Below are positions 5,962-14,242 of a DNA stretch of 14,252 bases, in pieces (the stretch's first letter is position 1; every line of letters begins with the position of its first letter). The stretch lies in contig DATJPR010000292.1 in assembly GCA_035506295.1 (NCBI GenBank), forward strand, positions 1 through 14,252, given 5' to 3'. Both the position numbers and the translations under genes were made by a program. This DNA is from DATJPR01 sp035506295 (GTDB taxonomy: Bacteria; Bacteroidota; Ignavibacteria; UBA10030; UBA6906). The notes under the pieces are model-generated. The model did no database searches, was not told where the DNA came from, and saw only the letters and a program-made list of their open reading frames with translations.

Positions 5962-6551
5962 TCCGCGTCCGAATTGAATCCGGTCAGCCGCTCGCGAGAG
6001 CGATGATTGCACGTCTCCTTGCCGGCAACAAGGAGATCGAAGTGCTGCCCTCCCCGGATTCTCCTGAGCCCGACGTTGTCATCGCATTCTCCGATGGGGA
6101 GGGGGAATGGGAATCGATACTGGATCGAGCGGAGGGTGCTGAAGTCATCCTTGTGGTCGACGATCCGTCCCTTCAGGACCTTGAGGATGCAATGCGCAAC
6201 GGCATCCATGGCGTCCTTGCCATGGATGTCGGTCAGGAAGAGCTCATCGCCGCGCTGCAAGCAGTAGCTCAAGGTCTCGCAATATTCCCCTCGCGCGTCA
6301 CCGATCAGGCCGGGCAGTTGCGGGGAAGCGATCCGTCCCCGACCGGCGCGCCGGAATCGCTCACCTCCCGGGAACGCGAAGTCCTTCTGTTGCTTGCCGA
6401 CGGCCTCTCGAACAAGGTCATCGCCGACCGGCTCGGCATTTCCGACCACACGGTGAAGTTCCACGTGGCTTCAATTCTCGGCAAGCTCGGCGCCTCAAGC
6501 CGCACGGAAGCGGTGACCTCGGCGATCCGGCTCGGGCTGATTATGATCTGA
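5958..6551 (+). CDS. NarL/LuxR-type transcription factor with pseudo-receiver domain
   Basis: The protein has 197 residues. Residues about 133-195 are a LuxR-type helix-turn-helix (LTSREREVLLLLADGLSNKV, then ISDHTVKFHVASILGKLGA), so DNA binding is well supported. Residues 1-118 have the length and spacing of a response-regulator receiver, but the chemistry is missing. The acidic pair after strand 1 reads ES (7-8), the phospho-acceptor position in PDVVIAF is Phe44, the Thr/Ser position in VILVVDD is Val67, and the conserved Lys in the GYLLKD-like motif is Met89. Aspartyl phosphorylation as in ordinary NarL proteins is therefore unlikely. Activity is probably set by protein contact, ligand binding or proteolysis. 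Its ATG overlaps the stop of the second protease (ATGA), making it part of the same operon. I infer, but cannot show, that it controls this operon. Confidence 0.87.
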   Translation: MIRVRIESGQPLARAMIARLLAGNKEIEVLPSPDSPEPDVVIAFSDGEGEWESILDRAEGAEVILVVDDPSLQDLEDAMRNGIHGVLAMDVGQEELIAALQAVAQGLAIFPSRVTDQAGQLRGSDPSPTGAPESLTSREREVLLLLADGLSNKVIADRLGISDHTVKFHVASILGKLGASSRTEAVTSAIRLGLIMI

Positions 6552-6641
6552 ACGGAGGCTGTCGGCGATTCGAAGAGAAAAGTTTCGTATCTTTCCCCAC
6601 GATTTCTTCGTCCTTCTTCTCTTCCACCTGGCGGCACTCCT

Positions 6642-8702
6642 ATGCAATGCATCCGGTCTTTCTCCGTCGTCCTCCTTTCAGCACTGTCGGGACTCGCAAA
6701 CGCTCAGACGGTACTCTCGCGTCCTCCCGCCGTCCCGTTAATCACCACTGATCCGTACTTCAGCATCTGGTCGTTTGCGGATCATCCGGGCAACGATTAC
6801 ACCCGGCATTGGACAGGCGCGACGATCTCCGTCTGCGCGATGGTGCGGATCGACGGGACGGCGTATCGTCTCGTCGGGAAAAATGTCGAATCGCTGCCGG
6901 TGCTTCCTCTCGCGTCCACGTCCATCACACCCACACAGACCACGTATCATTATGGAGGAGCAGGCGTTGATGTGTCGCTTACCTTCACCGTCCCGCTCCT
7001 GCCCGATTCTCTCGACCTGATCTCGAGCGCTCTCGGGTATGTCTCCTTCGCCGTGTCGTCGACCGATGCGCGAGAGCACCGGGTGGAATTCTACATCGAT
7101 CATTCGGCCGAGCTGTGTGTGGACCGCGCCGGGCAGAGCGTCGTGTGGGGGAGAGCGCAGGTCGAAGGGCTTGACGTCCTGGAGATGGGATCGCAGGATC
7201 AGCCGGTGCTCAAGCGGAAGGGGGATGATGTGAGGATCGACTGGGGTCACGCGTACCTTGCCTCGCCCCGGAGCCAGAACGGCTTGAGCGTGATCGCCTC
7301 CGCCGATGACGCGCGCGATGCGTTTCTCAAGAACGGCACTCTTCCATTATCGGACGACCTCCGGATGCCGCGCCCGGCAAACGACGACTGGCCGGTGTCG
7401 GCATTTGCCTTTGATCTCGGCGCTGTCGCCCGGCAGGCGAAACAGATCTTTGTGATGCTCGCCTACGATGACGGTTACGCCATCGAGTTCTTTCACCGGG
7501 CGCTCCCTGCCTATTGGAAACGGAACGGCCTGACGATGGCCGATCACCTCCGTGCAATGTCCGCGGCGCATGATCGGCTTCTTGATCTGTGCAACGACTT
7601 CGACAAGAGGTTGACGTCGGCTCTTGCGGAACAAGGCGGGCCCGGGTACGCGTCCCTCTGTGCGCTGGCGTATCGACAGGTCTTCGCGGCGCACAAGCTT
7701 GTCGCAGACATCGATGGAACGCCGATGCTGTTCCCGAAGGAAGACTTCAGCAACGGCTGCATCAGCACCGTTGATGTGATCTATCCTTCTGCGCCGATCT
7801 TCCTCTACCTCAATCCAACACTGTTGAAGGCGCTGATCACTCCCGTCGTTCTTTATGCGGAACTGCCCCGATGGAAGTTCCCCTTCGCCCCGCACGATCT
7901 CGGCACCTATCCGAAAGCGAACGGTCAGGTGTACGGTGGAGGGGAACAGGATGAGACGGACCAGATGCCGGTCGAAGAGTCGGGGAACATGCTGATCCTC
8001 ACCTATGCGCTCTGCCGCCAAGAGAAAAGCGCAGAGTTCGCAGTGAAGCACTGGGACTGCCTGGCAAAGTGGGCCCGGTATCTCGAGCAGAAGGGACTGG
8101 ATCCGGAGAACCAGCTCTGCACGGACGACTTCACCGGCCACCTTGCGCACAACACCAACCTCTCCATCAAGGCGATCATCGGGCTCGGGAGCTACGGATC
8201 GTTGTGCGGGATGGCGGGGAAGACACAGGAAGGGAAACGATATCTTGACCTCGCGAAGAAGTTCGCTTCACAGTGGGAGACGATGGCCAACGACGGCGAT
8301 CACTACCGTCTCGCGTTCGATCGACCGGGGACGTGGAGCATGAAGTACAATCTGGTGTGGGATGGACTGCTCGACCTCGGACTGTTCAGTCCGGAAGTCC
8401 GATCCAAGGAGCTCGCCTATTACCGTTCGAAGATGAACACATACGGCCTTCCGTTGGACAATCGCGCTGACTTCACGAAGCCGGAGTGGATGATCTGGAC
8501 GGCAACGATGGCGGCCGACAAAAAGGAGTTCACCTCGTTTGTTCAACCCATCATCGCCTACCTGAATGCGACGCCGGACCGCGTGCCATTCAGCGACTGG
8601 TACGAGACAAAGACGGCACGGAAGGATGCGTTTCAGGCAAGAAGCGTCCTCGGCGGACTATTCATCAGAATGCTGGCAATCGGCAAAGAAAACAAAGAGT
8701 AG
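6642..8702 (+). CDS. Secreted GtaA-type glutaminase (DUF4964/5127/4965/1793 architecture)
   Basis: The protein has 686 residues. A signal peptide covers residues 1-21 (MQCIRSF, hydrophobic core, ending ANA-Q). The N-terminal motif PAVPLITTDPYFSIWS (29-44) is characteristic of the fungal glutaminase A family and its Bacteroidota homologues. A beta-rich region follows to about 320, then an alpha/alpha barrel-like half with PMLFPKEDFSNGCISTVD, APHDLGTYPKANGQVYGGGE, DQMPVEESGNM and NTNLSIKAIIGLG, the strongly conserved blocks of this family. The family is known for extracellular hydrolysis of L-glutamine to glutamate and ammonia. The bacterial members' substrate is less certain and could be another amide. 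There is no strong Shine-Dalgarno site, but the signal peptide supports this start. It is separated from the protease operon by 90 bp, so it is likely transcribed on its own. Confidence 0.85.
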   Translation: MQCIRSFSVVLLSALSGLANAQTVLSRPPAVPLITTDPYFSIWSFADHPGNDYTRHWTGATISVCAMVRIDGTAYRLVGKNVESLPVLPLASTSITPTQTTYHYGGAGVDVSLTFTVPLLPDSLDLISSALGYVSFAVSSTDAREHRVEFYIDHSAELCVDRAGQSVVWGRAQVEGLDVLEMGSQDQPVLKRKGDDVRIDWGHAYLASPRSQNGLSVIASADDARDAFLKNGTLPLSDDLRMPRPANDDWPVSAFAFDLGAVARQAKQIFVMLAYDDGYAIEFFHRALPAYWKRNGLTMADHLRAMSAAHDRLLDLCNDFDKRLTSALAEQGGPGYASLCALAYRQVFAAHKLVADIDGTPMLFPKEDFSNGCISTVDVIYPSAPIFLYLNPTLLKALITPVVLYAELPRWKFPFAPHDLGTYPKANGQVYGGGEQDETDQMPVEESGNMLILTYALCRQEKSAEFAVKHWDCLAKWARYLEQKGLDPENQLCTDDFTGHLAHNTNLSIKAIIGLGSYGSLCGMAGKTQEGKRYLDLAKKFASQWETMANDGDHYRLAFDRPGTWSMKYNLVWDGLLDLGLFSPEVRSKELAYYRSKMNTYGLPLDNRADFTKPEWMIWTATMAADKKEFTSFVQPIIAYLNATPDRVPFSDWYETKTARKDAFQARSVLGGLFIRMLAIGKENKE

Positions 8703-8782
8703 GAAGGATGACACAGGAAGATGGGCGCAGGACGAGAACGGTGCGAGGGGTTTCTTCCTACATCCTACGTCGTCCTTCCTAC
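8699..8782. other. Imperfect inverted repeat after the glutaminase gene
   Basis: GTAGGAAGGATGAC (8699-8712) pairs with GTCGTCCTTCCTAC (8769-8782) with one G-T wobble. An inner AGGAAG (8715-8720) pairs with CTTCCT (8754-8759). The outer arm begins on the glutaminase stop codon. No T-run follows, so this is more likely a palindromic repeat or transcript-end stabiliser than a simple terminator. Confidence 0.5.
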
Positions 8783-8810
8783 CCTTTGCGACGTGTTGGT
8801 CCCGCCGCTC

Positions 8811-8856
8811 CTGGCGATATTGTGGCCCCGCGAGTTGCGGTTGATATCGTCGCCAG
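8811..8856 (+). other. Structured hairpin in the kinase leader
   Basis: CGATAT (8815-8820) pairs with ATATCG (8844-8849), CTGG (8811-8814) pairs with CCAG (8853-8856) across a three-base bulge, and CCGC (8828-8831) pairs with GCGG (8837-8840) around a five-base loop. It lies 27 bp before the kinase start. No known riboswitch class is recognisable. Confidence 0.4.
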
Positions 8857-8883
8857 TCCTTCGTATCATCGTACTGACCGTAC

Positions 8884-11800
8884 ATGAGTCGACCCCTCCG
8901 ACGGCTACGCCGTCTCATACCCCTGAAGGCCCTGGGCTTGGCCTTTGTCTTCGGCCTCTTTTCGGTCACCGTCATCGCGGTTGGACTGACGCTGCACATT
9001 CCCACCACCCCGATCACGACGGACGTTGGCGGCGTCTTTACGACGATGGGTTCCGCGCTGACGGGTCCGATCGGCGGTTCGTTGATCGGCCTTATGACCG
9101 GGCTGATGGAGCCGGATCCCCAGTTGAGGCTGTTTGTCACCATTGACAAGATTCTTGCCGGCATCTGGATGGGGTCGCTCTATTGGATTGTCCTACGGCG
9201 GTTCCGGGGATCGACCGTCCGGTTTGCCATCGCGTGGGTCATCCTTGTCTTCGGCTACTATTATGTAGCGCGCATCCCGGCATTCATCGGGTTGAAGATC
9301 TTCTTCCCGTCCGCCTTTCGTGCCCTTGCGGGCGGGTCGCCGCAGGTGCCTGATACCCTTGGTGCAGTCGATCTTTCCCTGTTCGAGGAAGCGTCGATCG
9401 TCGCGCTCCTGACCGGCGTGGCGCTCCTGGTGTTCCCATCCGCCTTACGAATGCCGGTGTGGCGTTCGGCACTCGACTACAAGAAGTATCTGGATCTGCG
9501 TCCGCACTCCAGGACGAGCCTGACCTTCCCGAGCACGCTCTCCGTTCGCCTCACCGTCTGGCTCCTGCTCCTTTCTCTCCTTCCCGTGATGGTCCTCAGC
9601 GCTTTTGTCTGGGACGATGTCACCCGCCTCGTGTATCAACAGGCGGGAGGGAGGGACGAACATCTTGCGGAAGATCTTTCCTCGATGATCGCGGGGAGAA
9701 GCGGGAAGGACGCCTCTGCGCTGCTGAAGCCATTCGTCGAGAGGGGGAGCCGGTCGATTCTCATCCTCGACGGACAGGGAACGATTCTCTACCATCCGGA
9801 TTCCACATATGTCGGCCGTAGCGCGTACACCATCCTCGACTCCGGCGCCGTCAATGAGATTCTCCGCACGTCCCATGGATCCAATCTCGATACGACGCTG
9901 AGTGCTGTTCTTGGCTATCATCCGCTGGGCACGAGCTCCCACGTCCTGGTGGTGGTGGACCCGATTCGGTTTCTGTCTATTTCCCTGCATGACTTCCACC
10001 GCAGTTCCTATATCCGTCTCGGCGCAAGCATGATCCTGATCAGCATCATCGGCGGCTTCATCATGCTGATCCTCGTCGAGATGCCGATGAAACGCCTGAC
10101 CCGGGTGACGACGCAAATTGGGAAAGGGAACCTCTCGGTGGGGGTGCGGGAATCCGATCTCGATGATGAGATCGCGGTCCTCGGCAGCAGGTTCAACGGG
10201 ATGGTCAAAAACCTCCGCTCCCTCCGGGACGGCCTCGAAAGCGAAATCGGGTTCCGACGCGGCGTCGAGGCGCGCCTGCGGGAAAGCGAAGGGAAATACC
10301 GCACCATCATCGAACAATCGTTCGAAGGAATCCTTCTCGTCGATTCGGACGGCGCGGTGATCGAATGCAATCGCGCGTGCGAAGACATTCTCGGCGTCCC
10401 CCGGGCGGAGGTCATCGGCAGGAAAACCTGGGACATCTATCGGATGCTGACCAGGGGCACGAACACACGCGTGGACAGCGCGGAGGTGTTCCGGCAGGCA
10501 ACCCTGGAAATGATCCGGGAAGGGTCCACGCGCTACGAGGGCGCCTCGGAGATCGTGTTCGTCAGGCCCGACGGGAAGTCCAGGATCCTGCAGCAGACTG
10601 CCTTTCCGATCCGGCGTGAAGGGGGCAATCGGGTCGGGGTCATTTTGCAGGACATCACCGAGCGCAAGGAAAATGAGGAGGCCCTCCGGCGGTCCGAGGA
10701 AAAATTCTCCCGGGTCTTCCACACCACGCCGGATGCCGTGGCGATCACGCGCGTGCGCGATGGGAGATATCTTGACATCAACGAGGGGTTCAGCACGATC
10801 ACCGGGTTCTCCCGGCACGAGGTCATCGGGAAAACGGCGGCGCAGCTGAGAGTGTGGGTGGACGAGAACGACAGGGCACGGTTGTTCGAGGCGGTGCGGA
10901 CCATGGGAGAAGTGGCGGGATTCGACGGACGGTTCAGAATGAAAGACGGTGCGCTCGTCGATGCGCTCGTGTCAGCAAGGACGATCCCGATCGAAGGGGA
11001 AGAGTGCGTGCTGCTGATCGCGCGCGACGTGACCGAACGCCGACGGGCCGAAGAGGCGTTGCGCGAAAGCGAGGAACGGTTCCGCAGCGTCTTCGAGCAT
11101 GCGGCGGTGGGGATCTGCTACGCGTCGCTCGACGGCCGGCTGCTCCGTGTCAATTATGCGTTGTGCAAGATCACCGGATACACGGATGAGGAACTCACCG
11201 GGATGAGCTTCGCCGGGCTTTCATCGGGCGAAGAGGCGGCAGGTGATCTCGACCGCGTGGTTTCCGTGCTGAGAGACGGCATCCCGAGTTTCACCCTCAC
11301 GCGCCGATACAAACACAAATCCGGCCGGAACATCTGGGTGAATATGACCATGTCGCTGATCCGCGACGCGTCCGGAAAGCCCCAGTCGTTCATCGGGATC
11401 ATCGAGAACATCACCGAACGAAAGAAAGCCGAGGAGGAGATCGAACGGTCGCTCCATGAGAAGGAACTCCTCCTGAAAGAGATCCACCACCGTGTCAAGA
11501 ACAACCTGCAGATCATCTCGAGCCTGCTGAACCTGCAGGCCGAAGCCATCCGCGACTCCCAGGACCGCTCGCTGTTCCGCGACAGTCAGGACCGGATCCG
11601 ATCGATGGCGCTCATCCACGAGAAACTGTACCAGACGGAAGACTTCTCGCATGTCGATTTTCAGCAGTACCTGAAAAGCCTCCTCCTGTCGCTGTTCCGA
11701 TCATACCAGATCCCGATGGTGACCTGCGTCGAGCGGATCGACGACATTCGTCTGAACATCGATGCCGCCATCCCGTGCGGATTGATCGTGAACGAACTCG

Positions 11801-12057
11801 TCACAAATGCACTGAAACACGCATTCCCGGACGGAAGAAAGGGCGAAGTGCGCGTGTCGTTCTTCCGCAACGGCGCCGGGCAATTGGTGCTGGAAGTGAG
11901 TGACAACGGCGTCGGCATGCCGGTATCGGATGAGAAGGAGAAGAAGGACCAGCTCGGCCTTGAGCTGGTGTCCATCCTCACGAATCAGATCGGCGGACAA
12001 CTTTCCGTTCAGCGCGGGCAGGGCACGACGTTCCAGATCGTGTTCTCGCAAGACTGA
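8884..12057 (+). CDS. Membrane hybrid-sensor histidine kinase (multi-TM, Cache-like, HAMP, three PAS, HisKA_2, HATPase)
   Basis: The protein has 1057 residues. Residues about 13-188 hold roughly five membrane segments with a GPIGGSLIGLMTGL loop-helix (61-74), resembling LytS-type 5TM or ECF substrate-binding modules. A TM helix near 220-242, an extracytoplasmic segment about 243-373 (SILILDGQGTILYHP, YVGRSAYTI: Cache-like) and a TM helix near 378-398 follow, then HAMP to about 448. Three PAS domains end in DITERKE (590), DVTERRR (715) and NITERKK (842). The HisKA_2 motif EIHHRVKNN is at 866-874, phospho-acceptor probably His869. The ATPase N-box NELVTNA is at 970-976 and the G1-box DNGVGM at 1007-1012. 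It should sense external and membrane signals and phosphorylate a separate regulator. None is adjacent, so it is an orphan. The start has no clear ribosome site but gives a sensible first TM helix. No receiver domain is fused. Confidence 0.9.
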   Translation: MSRPLRRLRRLIPLKALGLAFVFGLFSVTVIAVGLTLHIPTTPITTDVGGVFTTMGSALTGPIGGSLIGLMTGLMEPDPQLRLFVTIDKILAGIWMGSLYWIVLRRFRGSTVRFAIAWVILVFGYYYVARIPAFIGLKIFFPSAFRALAGGSPQVPDTLGAVDLSLFEEASIVALLTGVALLVFPSALRMPVWRSALDYKKYLDLRPHSRTSLTFPSTLSVRLTVWLLLLSLLPVMVLSAFVWDDVTRLVYQQAGGRDEHLAEDLSSMIAGRSGKDASALLKPFVERGSRSILILDGQGTILYHPDSTYVGRSAYTILDSGAVNEILRTSHGSNLDTTLSAVLGYHPLGTSSHVLVVVDPIRFLSISLHDFHRSSYIRLGASMILISIIGGFIMLILVEMPMKRLTRVTTQIGKGNLSVGVRESDLDDEIAVLGSRFNGMVKNLRSLRDGLESEIGFRRGVEARLRESEGKYRTIIEQSFEGILLVDSDGAVIECNRACEDILGVPRAEVIGRKTWDIYRMLTRGTNTRVDSAEVFRQATLEMIREGSTRYEGASEIVFVRPDGKSRILQQTAFPIRREGGNRVGVILQDITERKENEEALRRSEEKFSRVFHTTPDAVAITRVRDGRYLDINEGFSTITGFSRHEVIGKTAAQLRVWVDENDRARLFEAVRTMGEVAGFDGRFRMKDGALVDALVSARTIPIEGEECVLLIARDVTERRRAEEALRESEERFRSVFEHAAVGICYASLDGRLLRVNYALCKITGYTDEELTGMSFAGLSSGEEAAGDLDRVVSVLRDGIPSFTLTRRYKHKSGRNIWVNMTMSLIRDASGKPQSFIGIIENITERKKAEEEIERSLHEKELLLKEIHHRVKNNLQIISSLLNLQAEAIRDSQDRSLFRDSQDRIRSMALIHEKLYQTEDFSHVDFQQYLKSLLLSLFRSYQIPMVTCVERIDDIRLNIDAAIPCGLIVNELVTNALKHAFPDGRKGEVRVSFFRNGAGQLVLEVSDNGVGMPVSDEKEKKDQLGLELVSILTNQIGGQLSVQRGQGTTFQIVFSQD

Positions 12058-12077
12058 CCGCTGCAGCTCTCCGGAGT

Positions 12078-12614
12078 CTAATTCCCCGTTCCCTTCACGC
12101 GATACGCCCTGGCCGTAATATACGGCACGAATCCATCCGGCTTGCCCGGCGGCGCAATCTCGAAGAGCATGCCGAGAGAATCTGCGCCGATCGCCGCGTA
12201 GGTCAACCGGAAGCGCGGAGCTGACGTGGAGCTGTCGCTCAGAAAGACAGCCGCGCGCGACGGATCCAAACGCACCTGGTAAGCAATGATGTGCCCTTCA
12301 TTGTCAAAGTACATCGCCCGTGTGTCTGCAGCGGAGGCGTGATAGACCACCATCAGGTCATCATGCCGAAATCCTGGACGGTCCGCGGTTGAAGGATACA
12401 CGGCGTAGTTTTTTCGAACGAGCACCGTCCCCTGGAGATCTCGTTCAAAGGTAAATCCCCCCGACGCTTCTCCAGGAGTTCCGGTTCCTACTCCCTGCCA
12501 CGTCCCGAGCATGAAGTTGTAGCCGTCCCATCGCGGCTGATTTTTCGTCGTTTGTGCCACGGAGCACGTCGAGTTCAGAATCGCAATGAGAAGGAATACA
12601 AAAGAGGTGCGCAT
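12078..12614 (-). CDS. Small exported DUF1579-like beta-barrel protein
   Basis: The protein has 178 residues. A signal peptide covers residues 1-20 (MRTSFVFLLIAILNSTCSVA, cleavage before QTT). The mature part has YNFMLGTWQGVGTG (32-45), a later G-x-F-x-F-E-x-x-L-x-G pattern, HDDLMVVYHA and YFDNEGHIIAYQV, the spacing seen in small lipocalin/FABP-like barrels annotated DUF1579 in Bacteroidota. The function is unknown and may involve binding a small hydrophobic ligand. I chose ATG 12614 over an in-frame ATG at 12671 because AGGGA precedes it on the minus strand and the signal peptide starts there. It converges with the kinase gene, leaving only 20 bp between the stops, where an 8-bp palindrome CTCCGGAG (12069-12076) lies. 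Confidence 0.7.
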   Translation of the reverse strand: MRTSFVFLLIAILNSTCSVAQTTKNQPRWDGYNFMLGTWQGVGTGTPGEASGGFTFERDLQGTVLVRKNYAVYPSTADRPGFRHDDLMVVYHASAADTRAMYFDNEGHIIAYQVRLDPSRAAVFLSDSSTSAPRFRLTYAAIGADSLGMLFEIAPPGKPDGFVPYITARAYRVKGTGN

Positions 12615-12649
12615 GATACATTCCCTGTTCCGGTGATGAGTCTGAATCA

Positions 12650-12679
12650 TGAATAGTGCGGCGGAGTGCAAAATGTCAA
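12650..12679 (-). promoter_or_regulatory. Sigma-70-like promoter of the small exported protein
   Basis: On the minus strand a perfect TTGACA (12674-12679 in plus coordinates) is followed after 18 bp by TATTCA (12650-12655). It would start transcription about 30 bases before the ATG at 12614, which fits. Elsewhere in 12680-12810 I see an isolated TATAAT on the plus strand (12754-12759) without a good -35, and a 6-bp inverted repeat TTCCTT/AAGGAA (12713-12718, 12728-12733). Confidence 0.5.
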
Positions 12680-12810
12680 TTTTCTTTGAAACCTGCTGAA
12701 AAGACTTTATGATTCCTTTACGGGAGGAAGGAACTTCTGAACCTGAGATTATGTATAATGATTATCGATGATTGTCTAGTCCCGTATTCTCATCCCTCTG
12801 CATGTTGATT

Positions 12811-13224
12811 ATGAATCGGCTCGTACAACAGCGCGCAACCTGGTGGGTTCTTGCATCGTGGCTGGTGGTTCTTTCCGTTACTGCCGATTCGATCAACCTG
12901 GATGATCTGGTCCCGGGCGTCTACGTGGCGCATGACGAGGTTGAAGCAACGAGTCCGGCGCCAGGTTTCTCCATCACGCATCCAGGTGTCTTGCCTGCGC
13001 AACGCGGTGCTTTGAAGGTCTCGCACCCCAGGTCGAGCTCGCGCGAAAGGTCCGGCGTACCAACGCGCATAGTGTTCGACGAAGACAGCCCTTCGGAAGC
13101 GGCAAGACCCGTCGAAATCACACTCTCTCCCGTTACCCTGAGCGTTGATGAACAATCCGCCACGTTTCAAGGGAGCGGATCAGAGAGTCCCCTGCACCTT
13201 CTGTATTGTTCACTTCTCATCTGA
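12811..13224 (+). CDS. Hypothetical small exported protein, doubtful
   Basis: The 137-residue frame starts MNRLVQQR and is followed by a hydrophobic stretch (TWWVLASWLVVLSV, residues 10-23) that would serve as a signal peptide or anchor. The rest is low in recognisable motifs, rich in Ser, Pro, Val and Arg, and without a known domain. An in-frame TTG at 12772 would lengthen it by 13 residues. No ribosome binding site precedes either start. A TATAAT at 12754-12759 could be its -10 element. It fills a gap between two real genes on the plus strand, which is its main support. It may be a chance reading frame in GC-rich DNA or a decayed gene. 13225-13330 beyond it shows only the next gene's ribosome site. 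Confidence 0.3.
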   Translation: MNRLVQQRATWWVLASWLVVLSVTADSINLDDLVPGVYVAHDEVEATSPAPGFSITHPGVLPAQRGALKVSHPRSSSRERSGVPTRIVFDEDSPSEAARPVEITLSPVTLSVDEQSATFQGSGSESPLHLLYCSLLI

Positions 13225-13330
13225 AATCTCTGCTACCACCCCTGTGAGCGTGTGTCCGTTCGCGATTCATCCGGGACGGAGACGATGTCCTCACACATTC
13301 ATCCCGTAGCGTATCCGTTGGAGGGTCTTC

Positions 13331-14242
13331 ATGACCTTACGCAAGACCATCATTGTTCTTGCGATGCTCCAACCCTTTGTCGCCGTTGAAGGAATCCGTG
13401 CGGAAGTCGGTGGAGCTCGCGACACCGTTTCAGCAGCAGCTTCCACGGTGTGCATGCCGGATTCGACGCGTGTGCATCCCGTCCGACTTGCCCTGGTCGG
13501 CGGCATCACGGCGGCGACGGTTGTAGGCGTTCATCTGTACCAGCAAAAAGCGTGGTGGCAGGGCCCGCGCGCCCCGTTTCGTTTCGAGAACGATTGGGAC
13601 TATGCCCTGAACGTCGACAAACAGGGACATGCGTACGGAGCATATCTCCTCGCGCATCTCTTCGGCTACGCCATGCGATGGAGCGGGGAGGATCAGGCGT
13701 CGAGCGTACTCTATGGTTCAATGTTCGGACTCGGATATCAGCTCTATGTTGAAGTGGAAGACGGCTTTCACAAGGACTACGGCTTCAGCCCGGGGGATGC
13801 AATCTCCGACGTCGCGGGCGCGTCGGTCCCGCTCCTTCAGGAGACGTTTCCGGTGCTGAAGTCGTTCGCCCTGAAATGGAGCTACTACCCCAGCAAGGAA
13901 TACCTGGACGCCTTGAAACAGCAACAATCACGGGTGTTCATCGACGACTATGAAGGACAGATCTACTGGTATTCGTGGACTCCGAGGGCCATGTTCGACA
14001 GTCCGTCGCTTTCCTGGCTCCCTGAGTGGCTGGGATTGTCGGTCGGGATGGGTGCACGGCAGCTCTACGATGCGAGCCAACGTCACCGCATCGTGGCGGT
14101 CACGCTGGACGTCAGTCTCTCTCGAATTCATACAGGAAGCGATTTCGTCGATGCTCTCCTTACTGCGTTGGATCATATTCACGTCCCGGCGCCCGGGATT
14201 TTCGTTGAGCACGGGACGGTGACGTTCGGAATCATCTACTGA
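13331..14242 (+). CDS. DUF2279 family envelope protein
   Basis: The protein has 303 residues. A signal peptide covers residues 1-24 (TLRKTIIVLAMLQPFVAVE, cleavage near IRA-E). A hydrophobic stretch VRLALVGGITAATVVGVHLY (51-70) follows. The motifs DKQGHAYGAYLLAH (96-109) and EVEDGFHKDYGFSPGDAISDVAGA (141-164) are those of DUF2279, a predicted envelope protein family common in Bacteroidota and related phyla, whose biochemical role is not known to me. The conserved His100, Glu141/143, Asp144 and Asp156 suggest metal or lipid-headgroup chemistry, which is inference. GGAGGG at 13320-13325 supports the start. The last ten bases of the window after the stop contain no identifiable gene. Confidence 0.8.
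   Translation: MTLRKTIIVLAMLQPFVAVEGIRAEVGGARDTVSAAASTVCMPDSTRVHPVRLALVGGITAATVVGVHLYQQKAWWQGPRAPFRFENDWDYALNVDKQGHAYGAYLLAHLFGYAMRWSGEDQASSVLYGSMFGLGYQLYVEVEDGFHKDYGFSPGDAISDVAGASVPLLQETFPVLKSFALKWSYYPSKEYLDALKQQQSRVFIDDYEGQIYWYSWTPRAMFDSPSLSWLPEWLGLSVGMGARQLYDASQRHRIVAVTLDVSLSRIHTGSDFVDALLTALDHIHVPAPGIFVEHGTVTFGIIY

Noticed and set aside
5511..6464. Minus-strand frame spanning the second protease and the regulator
   Set aside because: Crosses two well-supported coupled genes and shows no recognisable domain.
9445..10818. 457-codon minus-strand frame opposite the histidine kinase
   Set aside because: It is a mirror of the kinase codon pattern, low-complexity charged and Pro-rich, and has no start signal.
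8884..12057. Kinase as the partner of the regulator at 5958-6551
   Set aside because: The regulator lacks the phospho-acceptor Asp and lies in a separate operon, with the glutaminase gene between, so a phosphotransfer pair is not supported.
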